NCBI GenBank assembly: GCA_019775845.1
Contig: JADQAV010000014.1
Coordinates: 186,001 to 250,000 of the forward strand
Direction: 5' to 3'
Source: Myrmaecium sp. VS I D KN 1
Lineage: Eukaryota; Ascomycota; Dothideomycetes; Valsariales; Valsariaceae
DNA length: 64,000 bases
The notes beneath the pieces were generated by a model. That model saw nothing but the letters and a program-made list of their open reading frames with translations, had not been told where the DNA came from and ran no database searches. Position 1 is the stretch's first letter. Each line of letters opens with the position of its first letter. Shown here in pieces: positions 21,701 to 34,133 of the stretch. The position numbers were made by a program, and so were the translations under genes.

Positions 21701-22005
21701 AGGAGGAGTTGAAGGTTTGCCGTGCCTGCCGGGAAACAAAGGAAAGAGATATAGAAAAGAAAAAGGGAATAAAGATGGTTGGTTGGTAAGTGTGGTGATG
21801 TGGTGGTGGTCGTATGAACATGTTAGAGAAGCCGATTCTTCGCGCCAATGACATGAGAGAGAGAGAGAGACAGATAATGAAAGTTGCCCCGTGCCGGATG
21901 ACTTATTACAGTAGTGGTATATGCCCGAAGAGGTGGTGTCGAAGAAAGCCAAGAGAAGGAAGGAGATGTGATATATATATGTATTGTCGCGCACCAAAAA
22001 TCCGA
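18800..22005. other. Gene-poor stretch with strong purine asymmetry
   Basis: A 3.2-kb stretch between two minus-strand genes. No conserved ORF was found. From about 20820 to 21800 the plus strand is very purine rich (long GAAA/GGAA runs), which produces Phe/Ser/Leu-rich spurious frames on the minus strand. It should contain the promoter of the surface protein near 18.8-19.3 kb and the 3' UTR of the ImeB gene near 22 kb. Confidence 0.5.
20461..20552. repeat. Degenerate hexamer minisatellite
   Basis: About 15 imperfect units of the form TCCAAG / TCTAAT / TCCCAAG follow each other. On the minus strand the period-6 structure gives an alternating Leu-Gly pattern. It is not part of a recognisable gene. 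Confidence 0.7.
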
Positions 22006-24516
22006 TCAGCGATATTGGGATCCGGCAGCGAAGATGCTGGCGGCCGCCGCGGCCGCCCAGTCGTTTTCATCGTACGGCGGCGTCGGCCATTTGGCGCCGA
22101 GGTCCTCCCCATGACTGCGGCGTGCGATGTTCATGGGTTTTGTGGGTGTCTCGTACTTGCCTTGACCGAAGGCGACGCCGTTGCGATTGGCGGATGGCGA
22201 GGGCGTCAGGTACGATCCGGCAGGGCCAAGGTCGCTGGAAGATTGAGCCATGGGCGGCCGAGGTGCACTGGTGTAGGATTGCGATTGCTTGTCCAGGCGC
22301 TTCGCCGCCTTGTGAGCCGACGTCAAGGCTTCATCCAGCAGCTCGTCCTCTTCATCCGGTGTCTCGTAACGCGCGCTGGCGTTGATCGGCTTCTGGGCCG
22401 CTCGTCGTGTCCGGCTTGACACCGGACCCAGCACGGTCGGACTGGTCATCTCCGTTGTGGAACGGTGGACGTTGAGGGAGTGATGCCGCTTGAGTACGGA
22501 ACTGTTCGCCACACGTCCCGATCCTTTATGGCTGCTAGGCACCCGCGTGATGGACGCGTCCAAGCTGTTGCGAACGTTCTGCAGAGCCTTGTCCAAGTCG
22601 GTGAAGTCGGCACGCGCGGGAGTCACAGGCGCCGCCGGCGGATCAACCGCCATCGATTGCCGGTTGCTGGAGGATGCCCACGGTGCGCATCCGGCGTTGG
22701 CTTCCACATCGTCGGAATTCGGCGAGGGCGGAGCAGGGTAACGGCCGGATAGCCGGCGAGCACGCTTCCTGAGGTGAGAGAAGAATCCTTCCTTTTGACC
22801 ACTGGGCGGGGAGATAAGGCCACTTTGTCCGTTCAGTGCACGCTCAGCTTCTTGGCGGTGGATGTCTGCATAATGGTTGCCGTGGGATGCCAACGACAGC
22901 TGTCGGCCGATCTTCTTCGCACCCTTTGCTTCCGCCTGTGCCGTGACTTGGTCTGGCAGCGGGGAGACGGGCTTAATACTGGGTAGGATTGGCATCGGTG
23001 CGCCGGTGGCCGGCACGCCGTTTGTCCACGTGGCACGCTTGCTGGCATTCGAACGAGCCTTACCAGATCCGGTAGCATCGGTGGTATTCGCGTGCACGGG
23101 AGAAGGACGCGGTGATGCATTTGCGGAGGTGCTATGTTGAGGGACAGCTGGCGCATGGTTGCTGTCGCGACCGACAAGCGATCGTCGGAACCACGAAGAA
23201 GTCTTCGTGGACAGACTCGGAGTGGAGTCGCTGTCCTTGGCGGTGCTCCCACTGAGATCGGAGACCTTCCTTCCAAGCAAACGTGACGAATGAGAAGTTT
23301 TCGGACGAAGAGGGTCGTAAGCATCAGCAAAATACTCGTGGTTGAGGGCCTGTGTCGAAGTGGGCCGAGCCTTAGGATCCCACATGAGGCACCAGGTCAC
23401 AAAGTGAGCAAGGCTAGCAGGCCACTCCGGCTGTTGGAGAATCGTATCCATCGCGTGCGGCGCCATCTGATTTTCCTGTTAGCGGATCGCTCGAGCGTGC
23501 GTGAGAGGCGATGCGAATTACCTTAGGGAAGGAGAACCCAAGTTTTTGAGCCAAGCGAACCCCTTCCTTCCATTCACCGCCACCGACGCGTTGACCGTTC
23601 TTGTTGACCCAGTTTCCCGGGCTTCCCATGATCTCGCAGACCCTCCAGACCTGGTCCACCTCGTTTCCGCCAGGGAAGAGGGGCTTGAGGGTCGCAATCT
23701 CGACGGCCATGGCCCCGACCGCCCAGATGTCAACGGGAGCGGAATACTCCCCGGCGCGGAGGAGCACCTCCGGCGCACGGTACCATCTCGTGGACACGTA
23801 AGTCGTATACGGAAGTTTGGAGTGCGTTTCGCGTGCGAGGCCGAAGTCGGCGATCTTAATCGTATATGCGGGTGGCGTAGACGGGGGTGTGACGAGGGCT
23901 GAGTATCGTCGGAAAGCGCTGCCGGAATCCTGTGGTGCCGACGTCGAAACGAGGATGTTCTCCGGCTTGATATCACGATGGAAAAAGTCGTGCTGATGGA
24001 TGTGTTCCAACCCAGCCATGATCTGGAACAGGATGCTTTGGACACTCTTCGCATCGAACCGCTTGTGATCCCGGGCCTTCATCAGCTGATAGAGGTTGCC
24101 GTCCATGTACTCCATGGCAATGTGGAGCTTCTTGCTAAACGGATCCAGGAAGATCTCTAACGCCGGCACCAGATGAGGGTGGGGAGGCAGGGACTTGAGG
24201 AAGATCACTTCTCGGAGCTCCATGCATTGGGCGAAGGAATCGAACGATTTCTTCATGGTTTTGATGGCGACCTTGATTTGGCATTAGTATTCCATTTCGA
24301 ACCAAAGTTGGACGTTGCCGTCGCGGGTGCTACACGTACCAAGGTCCCTCTTCGTGCAATGTGAGCGCCAGCGCTTCGTACCCGCGCCAGCGCAACGCTG
24401 CCGAAGCTGCCGTCGCCGACGTCCTTGAGCACCTCGAACTTCTCATCGAGGCTAAGCGGCGTATGCGAACCCTGAGTCCAGCCCCGGTGATTATACGACT
24501 CGTACGCGACCGTCAT
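22006..24516 (-). CDS. imeB: Ime2/ImeB-type protein kinase (RCK/MAK family)
   Basis: Three exons, 24516-24340, 24271-23522 and 23466-22006, with introns of 68 and 55 bp, give 795 residues. The start is MTVAYESYNHRGWTQGSHTPLS. The kinase domain spans about residues 25-370: glycine loop GDGSFGSVALA, VAIK (Lys63, across the first splice junction), HRDIKPEN (Asp159), DFGLARE (201), and an activation loop with TTYVSTRWYRAPE (TxY at 215-217), the mark of the RCK/MAK/Ime2 group. The roughly 420-residue tail is Ser/Pro-rich and disordered. ImeB/Ime2 kinases regulate sexual development, light response and mycotoxin production in aspergilli and meiosis in yeast. All catalytic residues are intact. Confidence 0.93.
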
Positions 24517-25217
24517 GTTGTGGGTGCGGACGGTTCCGGAAGGAGAGAGGAGGGTAATATGTAGCGGTGTAGTAGGGATATTAGGATAATTGAGGGAGGA
24601 ATGACTGCGAGCAGGATATCAGACCCCTGCTGGAGGAAAGAGAGCGAAAAAGGAAAGGGAGGACGCGGGAGCTACTCACCCGTGTCACGGTCGAACGAGA
24701 GGAGCACTGGGGGTATGGATGAGTTACGAGAAAGCTGTGCACATGTCTATGTATAGGGGCTGCCTGTGACGGAGGAGAAGGACGAGAGGAGGTGGTGTTG
24801 GTGGAGGAGGAGGTGGAGGGGTCGGTCGAGGGGTAGAGAGGAGTGAACTGAGGTTCAATGCGTAACGAGCTGAGCTTGACTCCGGGAAAGGCGTTCTGTG
24901 AGGGAGAGAGGAGGGTTTCAGGGACCAGGATAGATGCAGGCAGGAGGAGAGAGCGAGAGAGATCAGAGGAAAAGAGCGGAGCGGGAGCGGGTTGGTAAAA
25001 GGGCAGGGCGTGAAGCTAGGAACTGAGATGGCACGCAGGACACCAGGAGAGCGGTCGACGGACGGGTAGAGTTCCGAAGGAAGGGTCCGTCCTAATCGAT
25101 CAAATAGAACGACGGCGTTGTGATCATGGCGTGCACACGAAGATGGGCTCCCAAGGCTCGTGGGTGCAGAGAGGATCGCGCTTTTCCTGTCAGGTGGATC
25201 CCGGGGCTAAGGCGGAG

Positions 25218-25250
25218 CAGCAGCAGCAACAGCAACAGCAGCAACAGCAG
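25218..25250. repeat. CAG/CAA trinucleotide repeat
   Basis: Eleven CAG or CAA units in a row. It would read as polyglutamine, but the surrounding frame has no other coding character. Confidence 0.8.
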
Positions 25251-26804
25251 AAAAAGGAGGCGGAAGTAGTGCTGGGTGTACCCGCTGGCCGCCAACCCTC
25301 AAAGGCCAGTCACGTTCCAGGTGGAAGAGGAGGCTGACGGGGGGAGAGAGGAGGGGGGGAAGAGAGAGAGCAGTTGCCGAGCCGAATTTCTTGCGTGGAC
25401 AGGCGCCCGAGCGTTCAGTCGTGCGGTGGTCGGTCTGTGAGGACGGAGGGGAGGGGGAGGGGGGAGGATGCTTCAGACAGCGGTCGGCCACGCAGGAGCA
25501 AGAGGAGGAGAGGAGAGGAGGTTGTTTGGGACGCTGGGCGAGCTTTGGGAGTTTCGAGAAGAAAGCGGTGCCTGTCAATCTCGGACCGTCTCAGCAAGGC
25601 GGGACCCACTTGGTCCGTCACAGTCGAGGGGGGCGGTGGTGGAGTGTGCGCGGACCGGAGCCTGTGTTAGATTGCTTTTCCTGCCCGTCGAGAAATGAGC
25701 GACCCGGGGCGTGAGAGTAGTGGGCGGTGGTCGATGGACGGTGATGCTTTTGGCGGCGTTCAGGTCGATCGTGGGCGGTGCAAGTCGGGAGATCAGTTTG
25801 GGGTCTTCCTGTTGCTGGGGAAGGAGGGAGGGGGGAGACGGAGGGAGAGAAAGAGAGCGTGAGAGCGCGAGAGAGCGCGAGGGAGTGAGTGAAGGCGAGA
25901 CACAGGCCCGTGGCCGACTCAGCGTCGGATGCCCGGTCGTGGGCTGATTTGCTGCTGGCCTGCTGGGCTGCTTGGGGGGAGAAGATCGGAGGGGAAGGGG
26001 AGGGGAGGGGAGGGGGCGCGTTGGCGGCGGCGGTGACTGGTGACTGACAGTGGCAGTCCCGGCCGTCGTCAGGTCCCCTTGGTCCTTTCCCGCACAGGCC
26101 CTCCTCTCCTCGGAGGAAGCGGTGGGAAGCAAAAGCAAAGAGGAAAAAAAAGGTCGCAAGCTAAAAGGAGACCCTTTTCCTCCCGTCAAACCAACCTGAC
26201 AGACGTTTTTCGACGGCCGGCGGGCGGACCGGGGGGGTGGGAGGCTGGCGGCGGACGGCGCAGGAAGGGAAAAGGAAAAAAAAAAAACGGTCGGTCGGTG
26301 GGGAAACGGTAGGGAGCGGTGTGTGGTTTGTCCAGCACATCGCCTGCCTACCACGACAACTCAGGCACGCTACGACTACTGGACCCAACCTCCCTCATTG
26401 TATCCGTAGTGACCTCTTCTTCCGCTGGAACGTCAACAGAAAGACAACGTGAAGTGATGAGCGATGAACGAGCAGCGACCGACGAACGAGCATGGGAAAC
26501 AGAGCGAAATATGGGGGATGCGGATTCACCCGTAGTACCTTCCCTTACTTCGCTCCCTCCCTAGGCATGGCAGTTAGGTAGGCGCCCGGTACCTGCCTGA
26601 AGGTACCACCTACTAGTACCTATTCCGAAGCGTGAATACTTGCAAATGCACTATTTCCACGACCCAGATCTCTTAGGTACTATCCACGCAAATAGAGATA
26701 GGTGAGTTATACATGCTCATACGTCCGTACCGTATCTACATACCGGAGCTCCCCAACGCAACCCCAAGAGAGGAAAACTCCACACCAAAAACCCTCCCGC
26801 CCTT

Positions 26805-26824
26805 CCGTCCGTCCGTCCGTCCGT
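26805..26824. repeat. CCGT tetranucleotide repeat
   Basis: Five tandem CCGT units, followed by ACGG. Short microsatellite. Confidence 0.75.
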
Positions 26825-27244
26825 ACGGTCCGCGCCCGCATCCACGCCCACGCCCACGTCCGCACCCACGCACGCATACCCGCGCGACATGCCTGTCTAC
26901 GCCGTGCAACCCGCCCATCATGCGACGATGACCGGAAGAGGAGAATGGGAGAGAGCAAGAGCGCATTCTTTCAGCAGGTCAGATCCCAAAAGCGCAATGA
27001 ACCGCGCTGCTTCACTCAAATGAAAAAAAAACCAATTCTCTCGCCATCAGCGAGCGACAGCTGAGCCCTATCCACTCCGCCGACGGATCGCGGACACAGC
27101 GAGGTCGGAAGATGATCACAGCCGCAGCGGCAACAGCAGCAACACTGCAATCAATACTCGATAATTGAACTCAAATCACTCCTTTTCCCGTCCTCTCAAT
27201 AGATAAATACTGTATTCATCAAACCAAAACAGCAAACGGACGGG

Positions 27245-27264
27245 CACTGCACTGCACTGCACTG
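27245..27264. repeat. CACTG pentanucleotide repeat
   Basis: Four perfect CACTG copies. Confidence 0.8.
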
Positions 27265-27916
27265 GCAGTTCTACACGAGAAAAGAAAGAAAAAAGAAGAT
27301 ATGAAGACCGCGGCGCAGCACAGTCGCGGCGCGGTCCCCCAAAGAAAAAACACGCGTGTGCGCGCGCGAGCGCGCGAGCGTGAGACATTCACACTGCACT
27401 CAAGGCGTTCTTCATCTCGCCTAGACGAGAGACATCACCGTGCTGCGCTGATACCTCAGGCATAAATAGTATTCACAATCACAATCACCGCCTTGATTGT
27501 CTGGTCACAAAGCTTTCTTTCTCTTCCCTCCCCAGCCCCTCCTTCCCCTCTCCCACTTTCCTAGCCGAGGAAGCTGTGTTCTGTTTATTTATTTCTCCGT
27601 TTATTTGTTTGTTGACCTGCTGCGCTGTACGTACGTACCTTAGAGTATGTACCTAGAGCATGTACCGTGATGTGTATATGCAGTAGTCGTGAGTCGATAA
27701 CAAACAAACAGACAAGCATGCATGCATGCATCACATCGCATGGCGGGGAAAGCTGTACTGTAATGGAGGGGCGGGAAGGAGGGAAAGAGGGAAGGCAGTG
27801 GCGAGAAACACGAGAAAGACCGGTAGTGGAGGTGTCAAGTAACGGGCGGCCACGTTCGCTTCGGAACGCCCACAGGTTGGTTACAGACGGTTGTTGTATG
27901 TATGTAAACTGACGAA

Positions 27917-27944
27917 AGCCAACAGCCAACAGCCAACAGCCAAC
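27917..27944. repeat. AGCCAAC heptanucleotide repeat
   Basis: Four perfect AGCCAAC copies. Confidence 0.85.
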
Positions 27945-27979
27945 AGGGAAGGAAAGAAAAGAAAAAAAGGGGGGCGACT

Positions 27980-28014
27980 CATGCATGCATGCATGCATGC
28001 ATGCATGCATGCAT
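27980..28014. repeat. CATG self-complementary tetranucleotide repeat
   Basis: Almost nine perfect CATG copies; a shorter ATGC run lies at 27717-27731. Because CATG is its own complement, the array can fold into a hairpin on either strand. Confidence 0.9.
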
Positions 28015-31000
28015 AGAACATGCATAAAACAAATCAAAAACAAAAGAAGAAAAAAACAACGAGAAAAAAGAGAAGAAAAAAGCTGACTCGTCGAATTTCC
28101 GCTGTGCCCACCGAATCAAAGTCAGCGAGCGAGCGGGACGGGGGGATCGTGCGGAGATTATGCAGAAGGCAGAACCAGTACCGATATTGTACAACTTCCA
28201 TGACGGGACCAGCACAAGCTGTGCTGTTGTTGGTGGTCGGTTGCAGGGGGGTGATGGAAACGAGCTGCAGGGAAGGTGTGTGCTGTTTTGGTGGGGTGCA
28301 GAGGCGCAGGGATATGTGCAGGGTGCATGCTGTTGCTCCTGCTCCTGCTGTTGCTGTTGCTGCAGGGAAAAGGCTAGGATGAGGAAGTGATAGTGCCTGG
28401 ACGATCGGGAACAGCAAAACGATAACAATGATGTAAGCAAAGCAATGGAGAAGAATAAAAGGCTCCGAAGAAGAGAGCAGGAGAGATCTCTTGTGTGTGG
28501 GAAGCAGAGCAAAAGCTTGAGAGCAAAGCAAAGCAACAAACAAAAACAAAAACAAAACTCGCAAAGGAAAAAAAAAAGAAAACAAATGCCAGCGGAGCCA
28601 ATCACCTCGGTGCCAGTCAGTGGACTCACGCTCCACCACTCCGTCCCCTGCCCGGGGCCAGCCGGCGGATGCTTAGCTCAACATCGACCCGGAGGTGGTT
28701 TTCTAGTGCTGATTTCCACCGATGTTCCCAAACCAAGCCCTATCCCCCCCTTCTATCCCAAAATCCCATGCCAGCAAAAACCAACCCATACATAGGTCTG
28801 AAAGCCTCTGATGTGAGAGGTGTGAAGTGCCTTTCCCCCCCGCTAGGCAGCGGGTTCCTGACTAAAAGATTGGCCCGTCGACAAGGATGCCGGTCGATTT
28901 CTCGTCGCAGCATTGGTCGGCTTCCGTATTCACGGTTCGGAGCCTAGCTGAAGGAAGACAAGCCCCTTTCGGGGGACGCTGGAAGCCACACGATAAGGGG
29001 GACCTGGCCGGTCCTGCTGACGCGGGTGGGTTGGGTGGGGGCCCGCCCGCGGAACCGGCTGGTAGGGCGCGCACGGATGGCTGGTCGGGTTGTTCGTCCC
29101 CCTATATTGGCGAGCTAACTGGGTTGGGAAGATTCGTCGATGGGCTTGTGAGTGATGAGCATGAGCATGAGTCGTGGTGATGGGCGTGAGTCGAGTGTGT
29201 GTTGTATGCGAGTGTGTTTCTGAGTGAGTGAACGGAGGTTCGATGTCAGGATGGCATTGTCTGTGCCTCTCTCTCCCTGCCTGTTCTCGCTGATTTCACA
29301 CTGTTTTGCAGCTCACGAACATCCTTGGCAGCAGCAGCCGAACGTATGATGACGGCATGCAGTTCGGGTGGCCATGCGTTCCAGATCAGGAACAGGGAGG
29401 TTGATGAGAAACAGAGAGACCTGGCAAGGCATTATGAAATCCAATACGACGACGACGACGATGACGATACCGAAGGGGAGAATGACGAAGACGATGCCGT
29501 CAACCGTTTCGTAGAAACCACCTCATCCCGGCTTCCAAGGTTTGAAAGCATCCTGTTTGTAAGTCAGGATGACGAGCAATCAACACGAGGAAAACAGAGC
29601 AAAGCAGAAGGCGCAAACGAGTATCGGTTCGGTGTCCGATGTTCAGTGTGTGTGTCCGTCTTTGGTGTCTGTCCTGTCTGTCTGTGTGCGGGTGAGGTGG
29701 TGTGCGATGCGAATCCTTTCACCCACCATCCGTTCCCTCGGCTCTCACCCCCCTTCCCACCTTCCCACCTTTCCCCCCACCCCCTTTTCGCCCTTCACCT
29801 CATGTGCTTACCCGTCCCCGTCCCGTTCCCGCGCGCTCTCTCTCTCTCTCTCTCTTTTGCTTTCTCGTTCTTGCTACTGATCAACCGCTGCGCATCCCAT
29901 TCCCGGTTCGGTTCGGTTCTAGCTGCGCCGGTAGATCCCGGGTCGCTGCGTGGTGTAACATCTGCTGTTCAAACAGGCTTGTAGTTCTTCGGTCACCGCC
30001 ACCGCCGTTGTCGTTTTGCTTCAAGCCCAGGGGACCGAAGCAGCATGGAAGAACGAAAAGAAAAAGAAAGCAGGGTGCATGAACAACGGCTTTGTAGCGC
30101 GCCGCGCCGCGCCGCAACGGGGTGGGTGGGAAAGAAAGGCTGGCGGTGACGGATGGGAGAAGGGGTCAACCTTGTATGGATTGATAGATGGACGGATTAG
30201 CCCGCTGCAAGACGGTTGAGGGAAGAAACGAAGAAACGGAAAACAGACGAGCATCCCATGTTTCTCTCACTCTCTTCCATGCCGCCATGCATGTGTACCG
30301 CCGTTGGACTCCCCTCTCTTGCTTCTTTTTCTCCCTCTCATCACTCGCCTCTCCCGCTATACTCGCGAGGCTGCATCCATCCAAAATAACAATCAAGCTT
30401 TCCAATCCTCCCAATCTCCACCGACCACCACAAGCTTTCTACCCGCCGCAACCAACCCATACATGAACATCCGGGGCACAGATCCCCTCGGGCTCTTCGT
30501 CCGCACGCTCCCCTCGTTTCATTTCATCTCAATCTCGTTTCACCTCGCGCCCCACCCTCCCACTCCACCACTCTACCACTCTACCGCCCTACCGCCCTAC
30601 CACCCCACCCCACCTCCCTCTCCATCCACCACCACCACCACCAGCTTCACTCAGCTCCTCAAAAAAGCCTGACAAGCCCCAAAAACGCCCAACCCAATCT
30701 CCAGCCTTCCCCTCCCCTTCTCATCTCGTTTCATCTCCAACCAGCTTGCTTTTCGGTTTTCCCGGTTGACGCGAACCCACCGGCGCTTGTCGTGCTTATG
30801 TATGTATGGATACATATGGATGGATGCTGGGGGGCTTCTGGAAGGCTTCCACCCCACTCCCCCTTTGCTTTTCGTTTGCTTTTCCGGGTGAGATCAGATC
30901 CAGATCCAGATCTGGTATCTGCTGCCACCGCTCCGTGTTGCATCAGCCATGGTTGAACATATTTCACTTCACATACATCCATCGATAGGGTAGAGTGGCC

Positions 31001-32039
31001 AGGTCGATACTGACTCCGTGGTCATTATGTTGCAGTAGCACCAGCAGCAGCGAGGTGCAAAGGTGATGAGGGAGGAGGAGAAGGAGGAGGAGGAGCGAAA
31101 GCGTCTGCACGTCATCTCCCCCCTCTTCCTCCCATTTTTCCTCCCCCCTCTCCCCCTCTCTTTGCCTTCTCTCTCTCTCCATCCGTGCGTGCGTGCTTGG
31201 TCAACTGCTACCATAGGATGTGAGACTACGCGAGGAACGGGAAAGGAGAGGGAGGGGAAGAAGGGAAGGAATGGATAGTGGAAGGGAAGAAGTGCGGGGT
31301 TGTACTTTGATAGATGGATGTCGATGGAACGATGCTGCTCTGGGAAGAGAAACAGGGCGTGTGGACATCTATCGCGTGTAAGGGAAGTGGATGCCATGAA
31401 AGCCTGTAAGACGGATTGGAGAGGCAGATAGGAAGGGTGGGTGCGAATATGGAACGAGCGGTAGAAGAAGGAGGGGTAATACACTTACCTATCCTCTTTT
31501 CCACCCGGCCTCTCTTCATCGTTCATGATATCTTTTCCCTCCCATCTCGCAGGCACGAAGCCAGCCGTCCGTCCAACAAAGTTGGATAGAAAAAGCGAAA
31601 AATAAAAGATAGAATCATTAAAACTGTCTTCATTCTCCTTCTCTCCTTCTTCTCTCACGTCCACGTATCGTTCGTTCAACATGTCTCCCGTCCGTCCTAA
31701 ACCATCATAAACTCTATACGCGTGAAGATGAACAAAATCGAGAATGCCAGAACCGAAAAAAGGCATCCTCCTGCTGATACTGCTTGTCCCACCAGACGAC
31801 TAAAAAAACGAGAAGAGGATGATAAAGCCCAGAAAGACAAAGAAAGAGCGACCTCATAACTCACGCTTTCGATCCGAAACCAAACAAGAGACCGAAGGAG
31901 AGTAAAACAAAAAGAAGAAACGCCGTGAAAATGCGAAAAGGTTGAAGACCGAAATCCCAACGCCGTAAGATGTGCTCCTTCCAAAACGAGGAAAAGCGAG
32001 CAAGACAAGGTAAAGAAAAACAACATCTTCCCACACCCC

Positions 32040-34133
32040 TCACCACCCACCCCCGATACTAGACGCCAACCCCGCCACGCGCTCCACATCCGAGATCTTC
32101 TTCGTCTTCTTCTTCGCTCCCACCACCCCACTCCCCACACCCGTCGTCGACTTCCCCACATCGCTCTCCACCTCGCGGAAGCTCGTAAAGACTAGATCGC
32201 GCAAGCTGACACCGGTCACAGCCGCCCAATGGTCAAGCACGCGGTGGACGTCCGCTCGCGAGATGCCATCGACCACCACATCGCCTTCCTCCACCGTGAT
32301 GCCCTCGCTGCCCACCGTCAACGCCTGGCCGTTGCCAATGGGATTCTGCTTCCCAAGACCATTCACATGGGGCCCAGTCTCCAGGTCTCGCATCTCCACA
32401 TCCTCATTCTTCAGTAGCCCCTTATCACCACCGTCCACCTCCTCCTCGTCGCTCGCCGAGAAATACGCCTCGTCCACCTTGCCTAACCACTCCTTCATCT
32501 CCTTCATCCCCGGCTTCACCTCGACCCGCATCTCCCCCTCCCCCACCATCGTCTTCTCCCGTCCCAAGATCTGCTCCACCTCCCCGACCTTGACCTGGCC
32601 CCCTCCGTTCGTGCAACCCCCCGGACACGCCATGACCTCCACGTACGCATACTCTCCCGCCCCATCATCCGCTCCTGCTCTCCCCGCCGCCGCAGCTCGT
32701 CCAACCGGTCTCCGCGCGCCACCGCCCCGAACCGCCCCGGGCATCCGCGACGCGGCCTTCGGCTTCAGCCGCCGGACCAAGTTCTGAATGTTCCGAAAGC
32801 CATAGTACCGCGCCATCTTCACCACCGGCTTCCCCGTCGTCGGGTCCACAAGCGCGTAGTCGACCACGTCCGCGTTCCGGCCCCGCACGACGCGGATCTC
32901 GGACCCCGGATGCTGCGCCTGCAGCGTGCGGAGGATGTGGTACATGTACCCGCCCGAGGGGCCGGCGACGGTGTCGTGGTGACGTCGGCGATGTTGTCGC
33001 GGGAACAGGAAAGCGTCGAGCGCGGGGTCGGGGAAGGGGATGCGGGCGGCAGGTGCGAGGGGCTGGAGGGGGAGCGAGGGAAGGTGGATGCCCCGGGCGT
33101 CGGCAAGATGTAGGATTTCGCGGGCGGTGATGACGCAGTCGACGTCCCGGACGGCGGGGGCGTCCTCGCCCGGGGACGAGGAGAGCCACGACGCGGAGGT
33201 GAGCTCGGTACGAGACGCCTCGAGCTTCTTGTCGAAGCAGGGCATGACGGCGAGGTGCCAGATCTTGTGCGGAGGCACGTTGTAAGCGCGGGCTAAAACG
33301 GACTTGACGAGCGTTCCCGATAGGGCTTGGGGAGACTTGAGTCGGGAGAGGTGTGGAAGGACGTATGGATGGGTCTTCTCGGCGTAGCATATCCAGCCGG
33401 GACATGCGGAGGTGAGGATGGGCTTCTTCGGGTTGGTGTTAATGGAACCTTCAGCGCCAGTGGTTGCGGTGGGGGGACTTTGGAGAGATTCGATGACCTC
33501 GTCAGCGGCGGCGACAAGGACTGCTTCGCGGACCGTGTTGGTGTCAATGACCCAGGTGAATCCGCTGTGGTGGCGTCCTCCGCTCTTCAACCCTTGCGGT
33601 CCAGCGAGCAGTTGCTCGATCATGTAGCCTGCCTGCCTCTCGGTGATGCTATACAATGCGGCCAAGCTGGCCCGGACCTGCGGGCTGACACTGGCGACGA
33701 AGATCCGGCCGTCCTCCGCAGCGCCGTTCACCCCGTTCGAGACGCCATTGGTGCCATTGGTGTGAGGGTGTAGCCAAGGTAGGTGCAAAGTCGGGTGCGC
33801 ATCCAGCGTGTTCAGGACTTCAGTGTGGCTTTGCAGCGACACCAGCACCGCCTCGGCGCTGGTCACACATCCGGAGCAAGCCAAGCAATCGGTCAGTGAG
33901 ATGGAGGCCGGGGGAGGTTGGGAGGCCGCGAGCTTGTCCTCAGTGGTGACTTCATATGCGTTCTATCCATCGGTAAGTAAGGGCCAAGATGCGCTGGACG
34001 AATGCAGGAACGAGAGGACGAAGCATACCGAATTGTCCTCAGCCTGCGAGGGCAACGTCTCAATGGGCTTGATGCACGCGACACCGGGCGATATGAAATC
34101 GTTGAGGTCGTCGGCGGAGAGAATGGCACTCAT
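32040..34133 (-). CDS. NAR1: Cytosolic Fe-S assembly factor NAR1 (hydrogenase-like)
   Basis: Two exons, 34133-34029 and 33962-32040, with a 66-bp intron (GTATGC...GGATAG), give 675 residues. The start is [16 protein letters not shown]. The N-terminal [4Fe-4S] ligands are Cys20 and the trio DCLACSGC (Cys61, 64, 67). The hydrogenase-like cluster ligands are in [25 protein letters not shown] and [16 protein letters not shown]1 hands Fe-S clusters from the NBP35-CFD1 scaffold to the CIA targeting complex in the cytosol. A charged, poorly conserved insert lies near residues 520-590, and the protein ends in GGGW, keeping the terminal Trp typical of CIA clients. It shares a 744-bp divergent promoter with RPABC4. 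Confidence 0.95.

Larger units (their letters stand above)
24517..32039. other. 7.5-kb gene-poor, microsatellite-rich stretch
   Basis: No gene with recognisable similarity was found on either strand. The part next to 24516 must carry the ImeB promoter and 5' leader. Many microsatellites are present (listed separately). Frames such as 29325-29984 (+) and 28034-28639 (-) are low complexity (Asp runs, Phe/Leu runs, CT repeats) and are not called. A lineage-specific gene or long non-coding RNA cannot be excluded. Confidence 0.5.

Noticed and set aside
25131-25337. Frame with a polyglutamine run
   Set aside because: The run is a CAG/CAA microsatellite; nothing else in the frame resembles a protein.
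29325-29984. 219-codon frame with an Asp run and many Cys/Val
   Set aside because: Made of a GAC repeat, GT-rich and CT-rich low-complexity DNA; no motif, no splice-supported extension.
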